Notes under the pieces: generated by a model
The model's database searches: none
What the model saw: the letters and a program-made list of their open reading frames with translations, nothing else
What the model was told of the DNA's origin: nothing
Position numbers and translations under genes: made by a program
Shown: positions 34,326-46,990 of the stretch, one piece after another
How the letters are laid out: every line of letters starts with the position of its first letter
Position numbering within the stretch: the stretch's first letter is position 1
Assembly: GCF_029873635.1 (NCBI RefSeq)
Contig: NC_080419.1
Coordinates: forward strand, 70,374,097-70,438,096
Length of the DNA: 64,000 nucleotides
Origin: Malania oleifera
Lineage: Eukaryota > Streptophyta > Magnoliopsida > Santalales > Ximeniaceae
Direction of reading: 5' to 3'

Positions 34326-34829
34326 TGTCAACTATTTAGTTGACAGTATGATTGAAAATTTACCCTCGGGAGATAATCGTCGATGGTTTCAGTATGTAGA
34401 AATCATCCTTGGTATTAAACCATCAACAATTTTTCTGAAACCGTTGACAGTATTGTTCGACGCTAATCATGAAATTTGAATTGGGAAGATTAATGGATTA
34501 GGAGATTCAGAGTTTTTTCCTCCGAAATTTGCTACAGGGGTAATTTACTAAGCCTTCTATATGCATACAGTTAGAATATATACAATATTTTTGTAACCCT
34601 TGATGTAAGCTTCGAAGATTGATAGTGAAAATTCAGGCACTTGCTCCTGTGGAAGTAGGCATATTGCCAAACCACGTAAATACTTGTGTTGTGTGTTCTA
34701 TTACTTTCCTTTATTCTCTTTGTGATTGATTGTGTTTCTGTATATTCATCGTTGGTTGCTTACATTGCTTGATCCAATTGAAGTTGTTGGTTTCTGCTGC
34801 GCATTGTCATTCAGCCACTTTGCACAACA
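34326..34829 (+). mobile_element. 5' LTR of a Tork/Tnt1-like copia relic
   Basis: TGTCAACTATTTAG at the start and CACAACA at the end, 504 bp, followed three bases on by a primer-binding site. U3 includes GTCGATGGTTT, ACCATCAACAA and AACCGTTGACAG motifs (34378-34450). These resemble the motifs at 53830-53990. A TATATAC box lies near 34575. No 3' LTR was found. Confidence 0.7.
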
Positions 34830-34832
34830 AAT

Positions 34833-34844
34833 TGGAATCAGAGC
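34833..34844 (+). other. Primer-binding site of the copia relic
   Basis: TGGAATCAGAGC differs in one base from the standard TGGTATCAGAGC and sits just after the LTR. Confidence 0.75.
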
Positions 34845-34855
34845 TATTGGTTGCA

Positions 34856-35632
34856 ATGATTGGGATTTCTTCTGTGAACTTCAATGGAACGGAAAATTTT
34901 GGACTTTGGCAGAGAAGGGTTAAGGACTTGTTGGTGCAACAAGGTATGGTGAAGGCACTATATGGAAAACAGTAGGAAGGCATGGACGACATAAGTTGGA
35001 AGGAGTTGGAAGCGAAAGTTGTGGCTACTATCAGGCTTTGACTGGCCGATGACGTGATGTATCACGTCATGGATAAGGAATCACCAGCACAAGTTTGGCT
35101 GAAACTAGAGAGCTGGTATATGTCCAAGTCATTTAAGTAGAAATTGTACGAGCTTAAGATGACTGAGGGTTCTTATCTGAATCAACACATCAACGTATTC
35201 AATCAAATCATTAGCGATCTGAAGCGGGTTGTTGTGAAGTTCGATGAAGAAGACAAAGCGTTGATGCTACTGAATTTCCTACCTACGTCTCTTACATATA
35301 AGAATTTGGTTACGACTCTGACATGGGGAAAATAAACCTTGGAGTTGGAGGATATCATGAGTGCATTGTTGGGGTTTCATCAAAGGACGAAGGCCATCGA
35401 TGAGAGTTCACAAGGAGAAGGGCTCGTGGTGAAGGGAAACCAGGATCGTGGGAAAAGCAGGTTCCGAAGTGGACCAAGCAACAATAGGGCTCGGTCTCGT
35501 TCCACAAAGAGGAAGGTCGTGCAGTGTTTTAAGTGTAGGAAAAAGGGGCACATAAAACCCGATTGTCTAGAAAGGAAGAAGGGGAATGCTGAAAATAAAG
35601 AAGGTTCATCAAACACGACGAATGTAGTGTAA
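34856..35632 (+). pseudogene. gag: Copia gag relic with zinc knuckle
   Basis: A single frame runs from the ATG at 34856 to 35632, with stops at 34973-34975, near 35039, near 35138 and at 35333-35335. It shows the copia Gag start (NFNGTENFGLWQ), a middle part YELKMTEGSYLNQHIN and LLNFLPTSLTYKNL, and a CCHC knuckle CFKCRKKGHIKPDC near 35525-35566. The order and spacing fit Tork-type Gag. The lack of frameshifts but several stops suggests point-mutation decay. Confidence 0.85.
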
Positions 35633-36655
35633 GAAGGAGACTCGGGAAGCTATGATGGTGATATGCTTTCGGTTTCATCTAGTTTAGACGGTCTCATGGA
35701 TTCTTGGATCTTAGATTCGACGTGCTTGTATCACATGATGCCCAACAAAGACTGATTCACCACTTACAGGTTGGTAAATTTTGGTACTGTTCTAATAGTG
35801 ATGCTTATGCAAAATTGTCGGGATAAGGAATATTAGAATCAAAATGTTTGATGGTGTAGTGAGGACGTTATGTTAGGTTAGGCACATATCAGAATTGAGA
35901 AAGAATTTGATTTCATTAGGCACTTTGGACTATAACGGGTTTAGTTACAAGTCTGAAAGTGGGGTAATGAAGGTGAGTTAGGGTGCTCTGACTGTGATGA
36001 AGTAGCAGAAAGTACTAGGGAATGTATACATAATGCTGGGTACTATAGTTGTAGGTGGAGCTGCAGCTACAGAGTTTAAGTTAGATGATATGGTCTTGTG
36101 GCATATGCAGTTAGAGCATATGGGTGAGTGTGGAATGATAGAGCTTCATAAGAGAAATCTTCTGAAAGGGGTCAAATCATGCAAGCTGAGCTTCTGCAGG
36201 TTTTGTGATTTGGGAAAACATAATAGGGTGCAGTTCATTGTAGCTACACACAAGACGAAGGGAATCCTAGACTACATTCATTCAAATGTTTGGGGGCCGG
36301 TAAGGATAGCATCACGAGGTGAACATATGTACTATGTGAGTTTTATCGATGATTATTCATGGAAGGTTTGGTTGTACTTCATGCGGCACAAGTCAGACAC
36401 GTTTTCCAAGTTTAAATTGTGGAAAGTTGAGGTGGAAAACCAGACCGGGAGAAAGATTCAATGCCTCAGGTCAGACAATAGAAATGAGTACGCTAATTTG
36501 ATGTTCAAAGATTTTTGTAAGCAGCATGACATAAGGAGACATTTTACAGTACGCTGGACACCACACAACAGAATGGTGTGGTGAAAAAGATGAACCGAAC
36601 TCTAGCTGAAAGAGCTCGGTGTCTCAGGTTTTTGAGTACATTATGCTAGAATTGA
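35633..36655 (+). pseudogene. pol: Copia protease and integrase relic, truncated
   Basis: The protease site is recognisable as SWILDSTCLYHMM (35700-35740), with the usual DSG changed. After several breaks, a 183-residue frame (36033-36584) shows the pre-integrase WHMQLEHMGECGM and CRFCDLGKHNRV, then integrase HSNVWGPVR, FIDDYSWKVW and CLRSDNRNEYAN. NGVVKKMNRTLAERARCLR follows in another frame at about 36570-36630. Similarity ends near 36650. The rest of pol and the 3' LTR are missing. Confidence 0.85.
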
Positions 36656-37706
36656 ACCCCAGTGTGCCAATGCCGACTTAGCTAGATTGAAATAACTTAC
36701 GGACGAGACTATTGAGTAGTTTATTAAAAGGTTTAAAAGGGGAATTCTCATTGCTCAAGTAAACCCCTCTCCCCAAGGTTGAATATATATAGTTATCAAA
36801 TTAAGGAGTTCAAGGGAATGACTCTCTTTGATCTCTTTAAACTCTCCAAGAGAACCAACACATATGAAAGAAATTTGAGGGGAGATAAGAAGGAATCTTA
36901 ACCTTTGAACTTATTACCAAGATCCTAATTATGAGGTTTATGTGGCTTGTTTTGTTGGGCAATGAATTTTTTTCAAGAAGCTCTCATTCTTTTAAGCCCC
37001 TTCTACCCAATAATACACCCTTTCAAACCTTAGAGAAAGAGCTCTCTTTTCTAGCAAAACTTCAACCACATCCCTCCCCAGCATAGTCAAACACAAATTC
37101 TTCCCCCAAAGGTTGCGACAGTTTGTGTGCTTTTAGGTTTGTCATTCCAACCCTAAGGGCACCAGCATTCTTGACTCCTGAAAGAGGAAAAAATACTAGT
37201 TTTCACTTGGGTGGGTTTGATTGGACTTCACATAACTTTTTCGTTGCTTCTTCCCCACTAAATTTGAGCCGCCCTTAACATACAAATAGCTAAGTTGTCT
37301 GCTACATTCTTATTCATTGTAGAAACATTTTGGAAACATTTTCTTCAAATGTTTTCCATGTATAAAAACTTTAGGTACTAAGATGTACCATTATTGAACT
37401 TTACAATTTTCAAATGTGATTTGAATATCATTGTATCCATGCACATCCAATTATTCTCAATGACTTTAAGTCCTTTTAAGTTTGAATTCAAAATCCTTTC
37501 TAAAATTTTAAGACGAAAATGAAATTTAGATGACCTAGAAGGTAAATCATGCAGATTTTGTGCACTTGCAGATTTAAATCAACCAATTTATAGGCCCAAC
37601 TCTAACATCAAAACATGCATGACATCTATGAGGTTCCACAGACACACACACATACACAAAGATTTCAAAGAGAAAAATCCATATTGGAACACATTTTCTT
37701 GCTCAA
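36656..37706 (+). promoter_or_regulatory. Upstream region of the neprosin-family gene
   Basis: No coding frame or repeat family was recognised. A CACACA stretch near 37641-37656 lies in the presumed 5' untranslated part. No TATA box can be chosen with confidence. Confidence 0.35.
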
Positions 37707-40267
37707 ATGGTTGCTGCAATTTTTGAACGTATGATCATTTTAATTGGAATGGTTTTTGCTGGAGTGAGTTTTGGTGTTGCAGATGGTCAATTGCCAACAA
37801 AAAGCAACCCACTGTCTAGACAAAACCTGCTGGAAGTTAAAACAAGAATTGACTTCAGCCAAAAGCATGCAGTGAAAAGCATTGAGGTATGGCTTTGTCA
37901 TTCATTCGAGGTTTTTTGCCTTGTTTTTTTGGACTGGCAAGAATTTAGTAGTTAGTGGTTAGTGAAGTTTGAATCCAAATAGGCTGCAAATCAACTATTA
38001 GATGCACCTCACACAGATCTCAATGATAGAACAAGTGGCTTGTGATTCATTGTCTCAACACAAAAGCCAGAAATGAATCAAATTCATACGATGAATTTAA
38101 AAAAGAAGTCCGTAATAGATAGCTAGGTTACTCAACAAAAACCACAACAGACAAAAAGGGGGGCGGGGGAAGAAAAAAAAGACCATATATATATATATAT
38201 ATATATGTTGGACCATCAACCTGCAGCCAATCTCGGATGCTGGCAAACGAGTCCATTGCTATCTTTTTGGAAACAAACCTCAGGAACTTAGTATATTGCA
38301 ACTAAAGTGTTTCACTTTGTCTATTATGTAGTGTCACTCTCAGTTGCAAACCAGACTCGTTAGCCTTGTATTTCCAACTGCCCCCCGTTATGTTTGTGTT
38401 TATGTAGAGTGAAGATGGGGACATTATTGATTGCATTGACATCTACAAGCAGCCAGCTTTTCATCATCCTGCACTAAGAAATCACACCATCCAGGTCTGA
38501 GTTGATTTAATTTTTAGTATATTATAGTTTTTTTTTTTCTTTTCAATTCTTCTATTTTATAACTGTCAATAAATTCCATTAGTATGATATCTTATTCAGA
38601 TGTCACCCAGCTATGATCAAACTGTGGAGACAACAACTACAATGACATTGAGAAAAGGCGAGTCAGCCATGATTGTATCATCACAGCTATGGCAGAGAAA
38701 TGGAAGCTGTCCAGAGGGCACAGTCCCCATCCGAAGAATCCAAAGGAGCAAGCTATTTAAATCAAATAAAACTGACAACTATGTGAGGAAGAAGGGTCGC
38801 TTTTCTTATCATTTTAAACACCCTAATATTGGTGACAATTCGTACCTTCAACAAATAAATCACTCGGTATGATCGCCACTTTTTCATGGACAATTGACAT
38901 GGTTTGGCTGGTTAATTATATTCCTTGTGTCAGAATTTGTTATTCAGAGAGAGAGAGAATGAAACTCTTTGGTTGTCTCCACACATATAACTTGGCTCGT
39001 ATCTTGTGAATAGCTTGCAGTGTTGCTTACAGAAGGCTATAGTTATTCCGGAGCAAAAGGAGATATCAAAGTTTGGAATCCCTATGTTGAATCAGATGAT
39101 GAGTACAGTACTTCTCAAGTTTGTTTGAAAAATGGTCCTTACTATGATTATGAAAGCATTGAATCTGGATGGGCAGTAAGTGTAAATGCTCCTAAATTGC
39201 TTTGTGCATAAATCTGTTTGATCAACCTATTTTCATTGTTTTATTCAACTCAGGTGTTTTGAATTTTTCTAGGTAAATCCAAAGGTGTACGGGGACAAGC
39301 AGACTCGATTATTTGTATATTGGACTGTAAGCTTCCATAGATCATTCATAAGATCTAAATTTTACAGAAAGAAGCATATTGTGGCCGTATATTTTGTGTT
39401 TTGTAGTTTCTTGGTTTGAGGGTTCCTCATGTCACAGGAAATCTGAATAAAAATACCAAGGTTGATTATATGGTTGAAATGGTGTAAATATAAAGCCATT
39501 ACTCTATGCAAATGCACTAATTTTCTGCTTGTTTTAGGCTGATGGTTCAAAGACAACAGGTTGCTTTGACCTCACTTGTCCTGGATTTGTCCAAACTAGC
39601 AATGAGATTGCTCTGGGTTCCACAATCAATCCCATATCAGTCCCTGGTGGGCTACCATATCAAATTACCCTTTACATATTTAAGGTCAGTTAGCTAGATG
39701 TGGCAATTTTCAGGTTCAGTGGATTTTAATTCAGGAAACTCCCTAGTGTCACAATTGTTGATCATGCTAACCATGATTTTAATTCATGTGAATACTGATT
39801 TGCCTAAACAATCCAGAAAGTTAGCCCTAAATTCATTTGTTTCTTGCATTTTCCAACTCTTTTAACTGTACTGTTTTTGAGCCTAGGATCCAAACACAAG
39901 CAACTGGTGGGTGCAATATGGGGAAAGAATCAACATAGGATATTGGCCTCCTGATTTATTCAGATTGTTGAGACATAACGCTGAAAGCGTGGAGTGGGGA
40001 GGTGAAGTCTACAGCTCAAAGGTTGGGAGTGCTCACCACACTGCAACAGCTATGGGAAATGGGCAATTTTCTGACCCCATTTTCGGCAACTCTGGCAGCA
40101 TAAAGAGAATACGAATTCGTGAAAATTCTTTTCTATTAAAGTTTCCAGAATGGGTCGATACTTACTCAGATGAGTATAATTGCTATGATGTCTCTTACCT
40201 GGGTGATTACATAGAAGATCCTGAATTCTATTACGGAGGGCCTGGTAGAAATCCCAAATGCCCTTAA
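37707..40267 (+). CDS. Neprosin-family (DUF239) secreted glutamic peptidase-like protein, 425 aa, seven coding exons
   Basis: Coding exons by GT-AG sites: 37707-37886, 38408-38494, 38600-38866, 39014-39175, 39273-39326, 39538-39684 and 39887-40267; every exon is a multiple of three. The product starts with a hydrophobic signal peptide (about residues 1-27). The neprosin activation domain follows ([20 protein letters not shown], then [16 protein letters not shown]), then a basic linker and the neprosin domain (about 180-425). Two glutamates sit where neprosin has its catalytic pair: IESGW (Glu228) and WGGEVYS (Glu339); this assignment is from memory. Conserved cysteines include [10 protein letters not shown]. 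Length fits the family. The exon 4 start at 39014 was chosen because the nearer AG at 39019-39020 breaks the frame. Family members are secreted; most plant ones have no known substrate. Confidence 0.9.
38185..38206. repeat. (TA)n microsatellite in neprosin intron 1
   Basis: About eleven AT dinucleotides within the first intron; probably length-variable. Confidence 0.95.
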
Positions 40268-40600
40268 GTACCTGTGCTAATATGTTATGCTAGCTCATCT
40301 GTTCTTCATATTAAGGTTGTAAGGTACAAAGATGCCACAGAAAGTTAAAAGTCAACAGCACATTTACATGTTTTGACATGCTCAGTCCATTGCTTACAAG
40401 AAGACAACTTAACACTGATTTGTTCTTATCTTACAAAATTATATTTACATATGAACGACCTATAATAACAGACAAAGGAAGAACAAGTTACAAAACTTCA
40501 TACCCAGAATGTGCGAAGGAAATGACGAAGCAGCACACCAACTTTGATAAGCCCAGGATCATTTATCAGCCAGGCTGTTCTTTTCCCCCCACAACATTTA
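40268..40600. other. Shared 3' region between convergent genes
   Basis: 333 bp separate the stop codons of the neprosin-family gene and ELF3, which point at each other. Both 3' untranslated regions must lie here and may overlap. No clear AATAAA signal was found on either strand. Confidence 0.5.
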
Positions 40601-43600
40601 CTATATGGTGTCACATTGTTTTCTCTCTTCTTGTATAGACTGGAAAATTCTAGCTGCCGATTCAGTTGCTGACCTGCGATTGTGAGGTACAACTCTGATC
40701 ACTCGTGCTGGCTGGTCAGTATCACGAGTCTGCGAATCTCCTTCCGGAACAACTGCTGCAGCTGCTGCTACTGCACCAGGGAAAAGAGGAAGTGCATCTC
40801 TTCCTACAGCAGTAGGACCTGTCCCCGCTTCTGTTCTCTCTGCAGGATTGCTCTCTGTACTTCCTTGTACCTCACCATCTTTGGATGCCTGAAACTTTGT
40901 ATGTGAAATAGCTCCGTTTTTCTGGCCTAGCACATTACCGGAGCTTTGACATTGCACATTAATGTCAGTTCTTCCACCCGAAAACTGAGTAGTTTGACCA
41001 TTTGAAGTTAGACCAGCAAACCAGTTTGCTTGCTCAACAGCGGAGCCTGATGCGGCTGGGTTAAAGGTCGGCATACCATAAGGAGGGAAGTAGCCATGAC
41101 CAACTAGAGCACCAGGAAGCATTCCCTGACTACGATGATGAGAAGCAGGAACCCCATAAGCTGAATTCAAGAAGTTACCTGTCAAGGGGGATGAACTCGT
41201 AGGTCCACATCCTCCACAAATCGGGGCCACAAATCCAGGCCCAAGATATGGCTTATATATCAGACCTTCTGAAGGCGACATTACAGGAACCAACCATTGA
41301 TGCCCAGGTGGCTGATGGAAACACCAAGGACCCATTTTAGCATCAGTTACAGGTGCAGGAGGTAAGTCCCCTAGACAAGGACCACAATTTGAAGGCTGAC
41401 TACCATTTTTGGCAGAAGAAATAGATGTCTTTCCCACTGCATTTTCCGCAGAGCATTCCAAATCATGGGTTGGCTTCTCAGATTCATCTTTGCGCTGCTT
41501 GAGACTATGTTGCCGAGGTTTCACAATATACTCAGATGCAAGTCTCTTGGCAGAAGAACCCTTCAAAGTAGGCTTGCCCAAATAAGCATCATCTTCAATC
41601 AAAAGGTGTGGTGAGGCTGCAATCAATTTCTGAACCTGTTCAAATAAAAGAAAATTAACCTCAATCTAATTTTCATAGAAGAACATGAGTGCACACACAC
41701 ATGCACACAAGACACAGACACATCTTTCAAACCAGCAGAAGCTACTTAACAGGATTGGGGACTTTACCTTCATCAGCCTATGCAATTCAAATACTTGTAC
41801 CGCAAACACTCTTTGTTGACTGTAAAGAGTAATAACAGGTGTTGCATCAAAAACAAAATTGCACAAGATAAAAAAAATGAAGCTTTGATAAACATACAAA
41901 CATACATAGGTAAAACCAGACAAAAACTCAAACTAGAGTCTGAAGTATGATAGTATACCAGGCCAAATCTGCATAAGAAGGATGTGCTACTGTACACTTT
42001 CAAAAGATTGATAAAGCTAGGTTTTCTAAAAAATATGCTTACAGTACCCAAATCTATACATGAGCATATTAACAGTCAAGCAGATCATTCAATGAATTAA
42101 GTAGTTGCTTAAATACCTTAGATAACCTGCAGTATAATCAGGAAACCAAAAGGCCCCTCAAGCTATAAGCATACCTTGAGCCTGAAACCTCTCCCTAACT
42201 ATAGAAAAGTTTCTCATGTGCACTTCATTAAAAATAAGATCATGCGAAAAATCATTTTAGAAAAAACATGAACCTACGATCTTGGCATATAAATATTCAA
42301 ATGCATCTGGGGAGACAAAAAATAAAAGAAAATAAAAGCTTGCTGTTGGCAAAGCAATAGTTTTAACATGTTACAAAACAAGAGCCATTTGAAATTATAT
42401 CAAAAGGTACCTTCATGATAATCATATAAAATAAGAAGCTGAACGCAAGAAACATATTTTTACACAAAATCAACTCACATTTGCAATTATGCTGCATGAC
42501 ACTACTTAAGCAATACATATAAAATATCAAATCATATTTGCAGTTATAAAACCATACAAGACATACAAGTGTGCATGGGAGAAGCACACACTAAAGAAGT
42601 GATGAGAAAAAGAACATGAATTGAGTCCCCCCAGAATTCTTGAAGATGAGAACAAGATATTACGTTAAACATGATCCTCTTTGCCACCACGTTGGCCCCT
42701 TTCTTTCAATACCGACACAAATGTAGCTCCAGAATTTGTCCACCAAATTTGTTCCCTTTGCTCCAAGCCCTCAAGTGCACAAAAAGATCTTTCCTCTAAT
42801 GGCAGCGGGAAACCAAGGAAAACCAAACCGAGACAGTAAAATATCCCAAAGGGAAGACATACAAGCAGAATGTCTAAAGAGAGGATCCACTGTCTCAGGG
42901 GCTTGCCTTGCACAAAATACATCAATTAAGAAATATCCATCTCCCTTTTATAAGAAGATCCACAGTTAAAAATTTTCATTGAGGACCGTAGAATCACAGT
43001 AAATCTGGTGTAGGAAGGGACGGTAGAATGACATAAATAGGACCTCTCCTCTCATAAGACAATACTCCAACTCCTACTCAAAATGAATAAACACCCTACT
43101 GCATTCAATCAACTAATTGAGCTGAGAATCACAAATTGTTGTAGCTTCCTAACCACTTCATACTACTGCATGATTTCCCAATACAATGATAACTCTACCC
43201 TGCCATAAAGAAAGAAAAATGACATACTCTAGGATTCATAAGATGGATTATAGGTCCACAAAAATATAGAGAACACGTGAAAGTTCTTTATATTTCTTAC
43301 GACTTTATTCAGACTGTCCCAGCTCAAACAAAGATGAAATAGTGAATGAATCATGGAGGATGTGGAACCATCTATGGCAAAACTCCAACAATTTTTTAAA
43401 AATCCTCTATTTTTAGTACCCAACAACCAAGAGAGCAAATTTTGCACGAGAGGGAGAGCAGCAGCAACTATGGAAGGGTACCAATGGCAAGACTATAGAG
43501 AATTGGCTATACGAAGAGAACTTGCTACTATCACATTAAATTTCTAAATTGGACAATAAAATGATTTTATTACGTGGTTAGATAGTATTTCCTGCTGCTA

Positions 43601-46424
43601 TTTAAGCTGATACTAGTTGCAGACTTTTTCTTTAGGAGACTGATGATTTTCTGCATTTTTACAAGTGAGTGTAAGTACCTAATCTACATATTTCTCCCAT
43701 ATTCTCCTTTCCAACAAGTGCATTTGACATCTCTATTATTTACATTAAAGACAGACAAGTCCATTACAAAAAAAAAAAAAGTAGCAGGATATCATTCAGT
43801 ACATTGAGCAAACTTTGGCAATGACACAAAATCAGTTTTTACACTTGTCAAGAGGCAACACATTTTACAGGCTATTAAAAATCTTAGAGACTTACTTGAC
43901 AATGGCTCTCCTTGCTTTCCAAAAAAGTTTCTGACCCATTATTCCTACAACATCATCAGGAGATATATCCAAGCCTGAAATTGAATCCACCATGGAGGTC
44001 TCAGAGATATCGTCGCTTCTGTCCACAGTTCCAGTTTGTAGAGACCCATGTGTCCTGTCTCCACAGTATTCACCATCATTATCAGGTTCATTAGGATTAC
44101 TATTAGCTATCCCTGAATGAGAATCACTTTTTAGCATCCTCAAAGCACTTCCCCTTTGTTCGTCTCTCAGAGGCTCATTTGGAAAACCATCACCACATGC
44201 AATGCCCTCGTATTTTGAGCCAGCTTTATGCTCTTCTTGCAAGAAAGTATCAGTGTCACAAAAAATTTTAAAATTATCCCTAGGATGACCTTGGTGCTCT
44301 TGATTTGAAGATGCATCGACTTGCTTTGCAGATCCATCAAGCTCTCTTCTAGTTGACATATTTGTGGCAGATTTTAACATATAGTCCCTGCTTGATGGAT
44401 TCTCCTCGCCCTTACTGTTCGCTTCCTGTCTTAAGCTGAGACCTGATGCATTTTGTTTAAGATCCTTATCACAGGCATTTTGTTGCTCATTAGAATGACA
44501 AGAACGAGATGAGCTGAAGAAACTGACTCTTTCCACATCTCCGTTGTTCTGGGTTTTAACATAACACTGATCCATTTCTGAGTGAACAAAGACAGGAACC
44601 ATAAAATCATCTTCATCTCCTACCTTTTTGCCCTGGTCAAGTTGTGCCAACGAAGTGTCCAAATTTACACCATCAGACGGGCCAGTAGGAAGCCTCTCAG
44701 CCAGGTCAGCAGGTGTTGAAGGAATTAGGCGACGTGGGAAATGCATATTTCTATCATGGCCATTTCCCTGCAGGCGTCAAATGTTCAATAATAATAATGA
44801 TAATAAAATAGAGACTGTTGTCCCCACATATATAAACACTCACTAGAATGATAGTATGCATTATCTTGAAAAATGATGCACATGAGGCACTTAGAAACTC
44901 AAATCCCTTATCCATCATTTCAGTTTGAAGATAGATGGAAAACATAGCTCCAAATCAACATCAAATTTTAAAAAAAAAAAAATTTAATCCTTTTTTCCAA
45001 CATCTAATAGATAGCGTGAACGAAATAAGATAAGATAAGAAGTGCAAAAGGCAAGAGAAGAATAATAGAGAGAACAAAACTTCTTCTATTCAATTCTAAA
45101 ATTCATGCATCTCCAAGGCAACCTCATTTCTCCACCAAGAAACCTATTTACATGCTTTATAAACTCTACAAAGTTAAATATTCCAAAACTAACCATAAAC
45201 AACACTACATATATATATATATGTGTGTGCGTGTATATATATTGGGGGAGGGGGAGAGAAAGAGAAGCCTCTTCAATAAAGTAAAAAGAAAGACAGAAAA
45301 TCCCAAGCATGAAAAGAACCAAATTAACATGGACAATAAGCATAATCTCCAACAGCACTCGCTAAAAAATGTAAATACATCCCGTCATTGAGGGGCAGAT
45401 ATAGGAAGCACAACTTTTGGAACAGAATTGTATTTCCTGCTTCTTATGGACCTATGCTTCAGAAGCATTTCAGAGAGTTTACTCCTCCATTGCACTACAG
45501 CAGGATTTGTGATTAGCTATATTGGGTTAACTGTTGTGCATTGTTTAGTTTTTTGTTTGCTTTTCTTCTATCATCTTTTCTAGGAGGATATCTTGTCCTC
45601 CTCCTGTTTCTTTCTCTCCTCTAAATACATTTATTTTGGTCAAAAAAGAAATTAATATAGAGTAATGGTGCTATCATCCACACTCCTGCCAAGAATATAT
45701 CAGTGCTTTAGCAGCAGATACTCTAAAGGGAACAGAATGTGAAATGAATGGCCTCTAATATCCTGAAACGAACACAGATCCTAAGTTACAAGAAGAAAAA
45801 TAAATAAATAAATAAATAAATAACAAGTGCATGAAATGTATTTTTTTTTTTCCCCCAGAAAGCTAAGATCAAACACTAATTTATCCATGAACAGCCCTTC
45901 GTCAATGTAGATTAGCAAACATCATGAGGCTCTTTTGATTAAAAATATAAACAGTCAAAGACAGAAGAGTATTCCTCATCCAATAACAGTAACAGATCGT
46001 CAAGTCATGAACATCATAAGAAATCACGAGAAAGAATAAATGCCCAATCCTCACAGTAATCCAACCAAATACCCATGAATGGTCACCCTAAGCAGGGATG
46101 AGAATCAATAACTAATATAAACAAAACAATTTGGAAGAATGAAGCCACATATAAAAAAACCGTGAATTAATGGTAAGACATCCACATAGATTTCTCAAAA
46201 CTCACATGGCTTGTCGATCCCGATGGAACCATGCTGGTAGCGTTGTTGCTAGGGTTGAGGGGCATGACCCCATGGTTGAATCTCTGGGAAGGGATGCTGA
46301 GCTGCTCATAGAGGGCCATCTTGTTCCTGGGAGGTGCTCTTGGCCCTCCTTTCTCTGTATCATTGACATGTAGCCTCGGGAACATCGGTCCCATAATCTT
46401 CCCCTCATCTTTCCCCCTCTTCAT
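40601..46424 (-). CDS. ELF3: EARLY FLOWERING 3 (ELF3), 725 aa, four coding exons
   Basis: Minus-strand coding exons: 46424-46206, 44767-43896, 41819-41768 and 41635-40601, with GT-AG introns. The start ATG at 46424 gives the conserved ELF3 N-terminus ([20 protein letters not shown], then [17 protein letters not shown]). The middle block runs across the splice sites: [54 protein letters not shown]. Further on are [20 protein letters not shown] and the C-terminal RVIRVVPHN and [22 protein letters not shown]3 is the scaffold of the nuclear evening complex with ELF4 and LUX; it represses clock and growth genes at night and shapes flowering time. No long polyglutamine tract is present, unlike Arabidopsis. 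Intron 1 is 1438 bp, intron 2 is 2076 bp and carries a LINE fragment. The frame is intact. Confidence 0.96.
42640..43010 (-). mobile_element. LINE reverse transcriptase C-terminal (zf-RVT) fragment in ELF3 intron 2
   Basis: Minus-strand reading gives [29 protein letters not shown] and AIRGKIFL, the zinc-binding end (zf-RVT) of plant L1-type LINEs. KIFNCGS-like residues upstream fit the preceding part. Frame changes and stops are present. It lies on the same strand as ELF3 but fully within the intron. Confidence 0.7.
44768..46205 (-). other. ELF3 intron 1
   Basis: Donor GTGAGT (46205-46200), acceptor CTGCAG (44773-44768). It contains a TA/TG microsatellite (45209-45241), an (AAAT)n tract (45800-45824) and T/C runs near 45840. 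No coding sequence or repeat family was recognised. Confidence 0.75.
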
Positions 46425-46990
46425 TCTCACTCTCTAAATTCAACACAGAAACCTCAACAAAAACAAAATTTCCACAATTTTCACCTTAATATCCCACGAC
46501 CCATACCTAGAAAACTAAACCCGCCAGCAGAAACCTAGAATTATACAGCCCTAGACACCAAATCGCGTTTCAAAATAGATCGATCCCGCAATAAACCAAA
46601 ATCAACCCGCCCGCGCCTAGCACTTCCACGCAAACTCGATGATCAATAATCCAAACCCACTAACAAATACCAAAGCGTTAAGAAAACAAAAACAAAAAAA
46701 ACATAAAAAAAAAAAAAAAAAAAGATTTTGTTCTTCCCGGGGAAAATCGCACGATATTTGACAGAGTCCAGAATCAACCCCACTTTCTCAGGAAAATCTG
46801 TGAAGCAGAAGAAAAAACGAACTTCCACTGGATTTAACCAAAAAAAAAAAAAATTGCGCGAGCAAATCAGGCAGTATAGCAGCAAAAGTGAGAATGAGAG
46901 AATAGATTCTGAGAGGAGGTGACTGGTTATGGATTCCTACCTCCGAAGATCACCGCCTGCAAAAATGGGGAAAAGAGCAAAAGTGCAGGG
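46425..46990 (-). promoter_or_regulatory. ELF3 5' untranslated region and proximal promoter
   Basis: It contains long A tracts on the plus strand (46696-46722, 46840-46853). A GAG/GTAGG site near 46940-46936 on the minus strand could be a donor for a 5' leader intron; transcripts would be needed to tell. No evening element or G-box was seen. Confidence 0.4.

Noticed and set aside
40682-40906. Plus-strand frame of 74 codons within the last ELF3 exon
   Set aside because: Shadow of the ELF3 coding strand; cysteine-rich by reading GCA/GCT repeats out of frame.
42736-42969. Plus-strand open frame of 77 codons in ELF3 intron 2
   Set aside because: It is the opposite strand of the LINE fragment; the minus-strand reading matches a known domain.
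45152-45391. Frames on both strands across the TA/TG microsatellite in ELF3 intron 1
   Set aside because: Low-complexity sequence in an intron, without start context or domain.
46728-46922. Plus-strand frame upstream of ELF3
   Set aside because: Made of A tracts in the presumed ELF3 5' leader.
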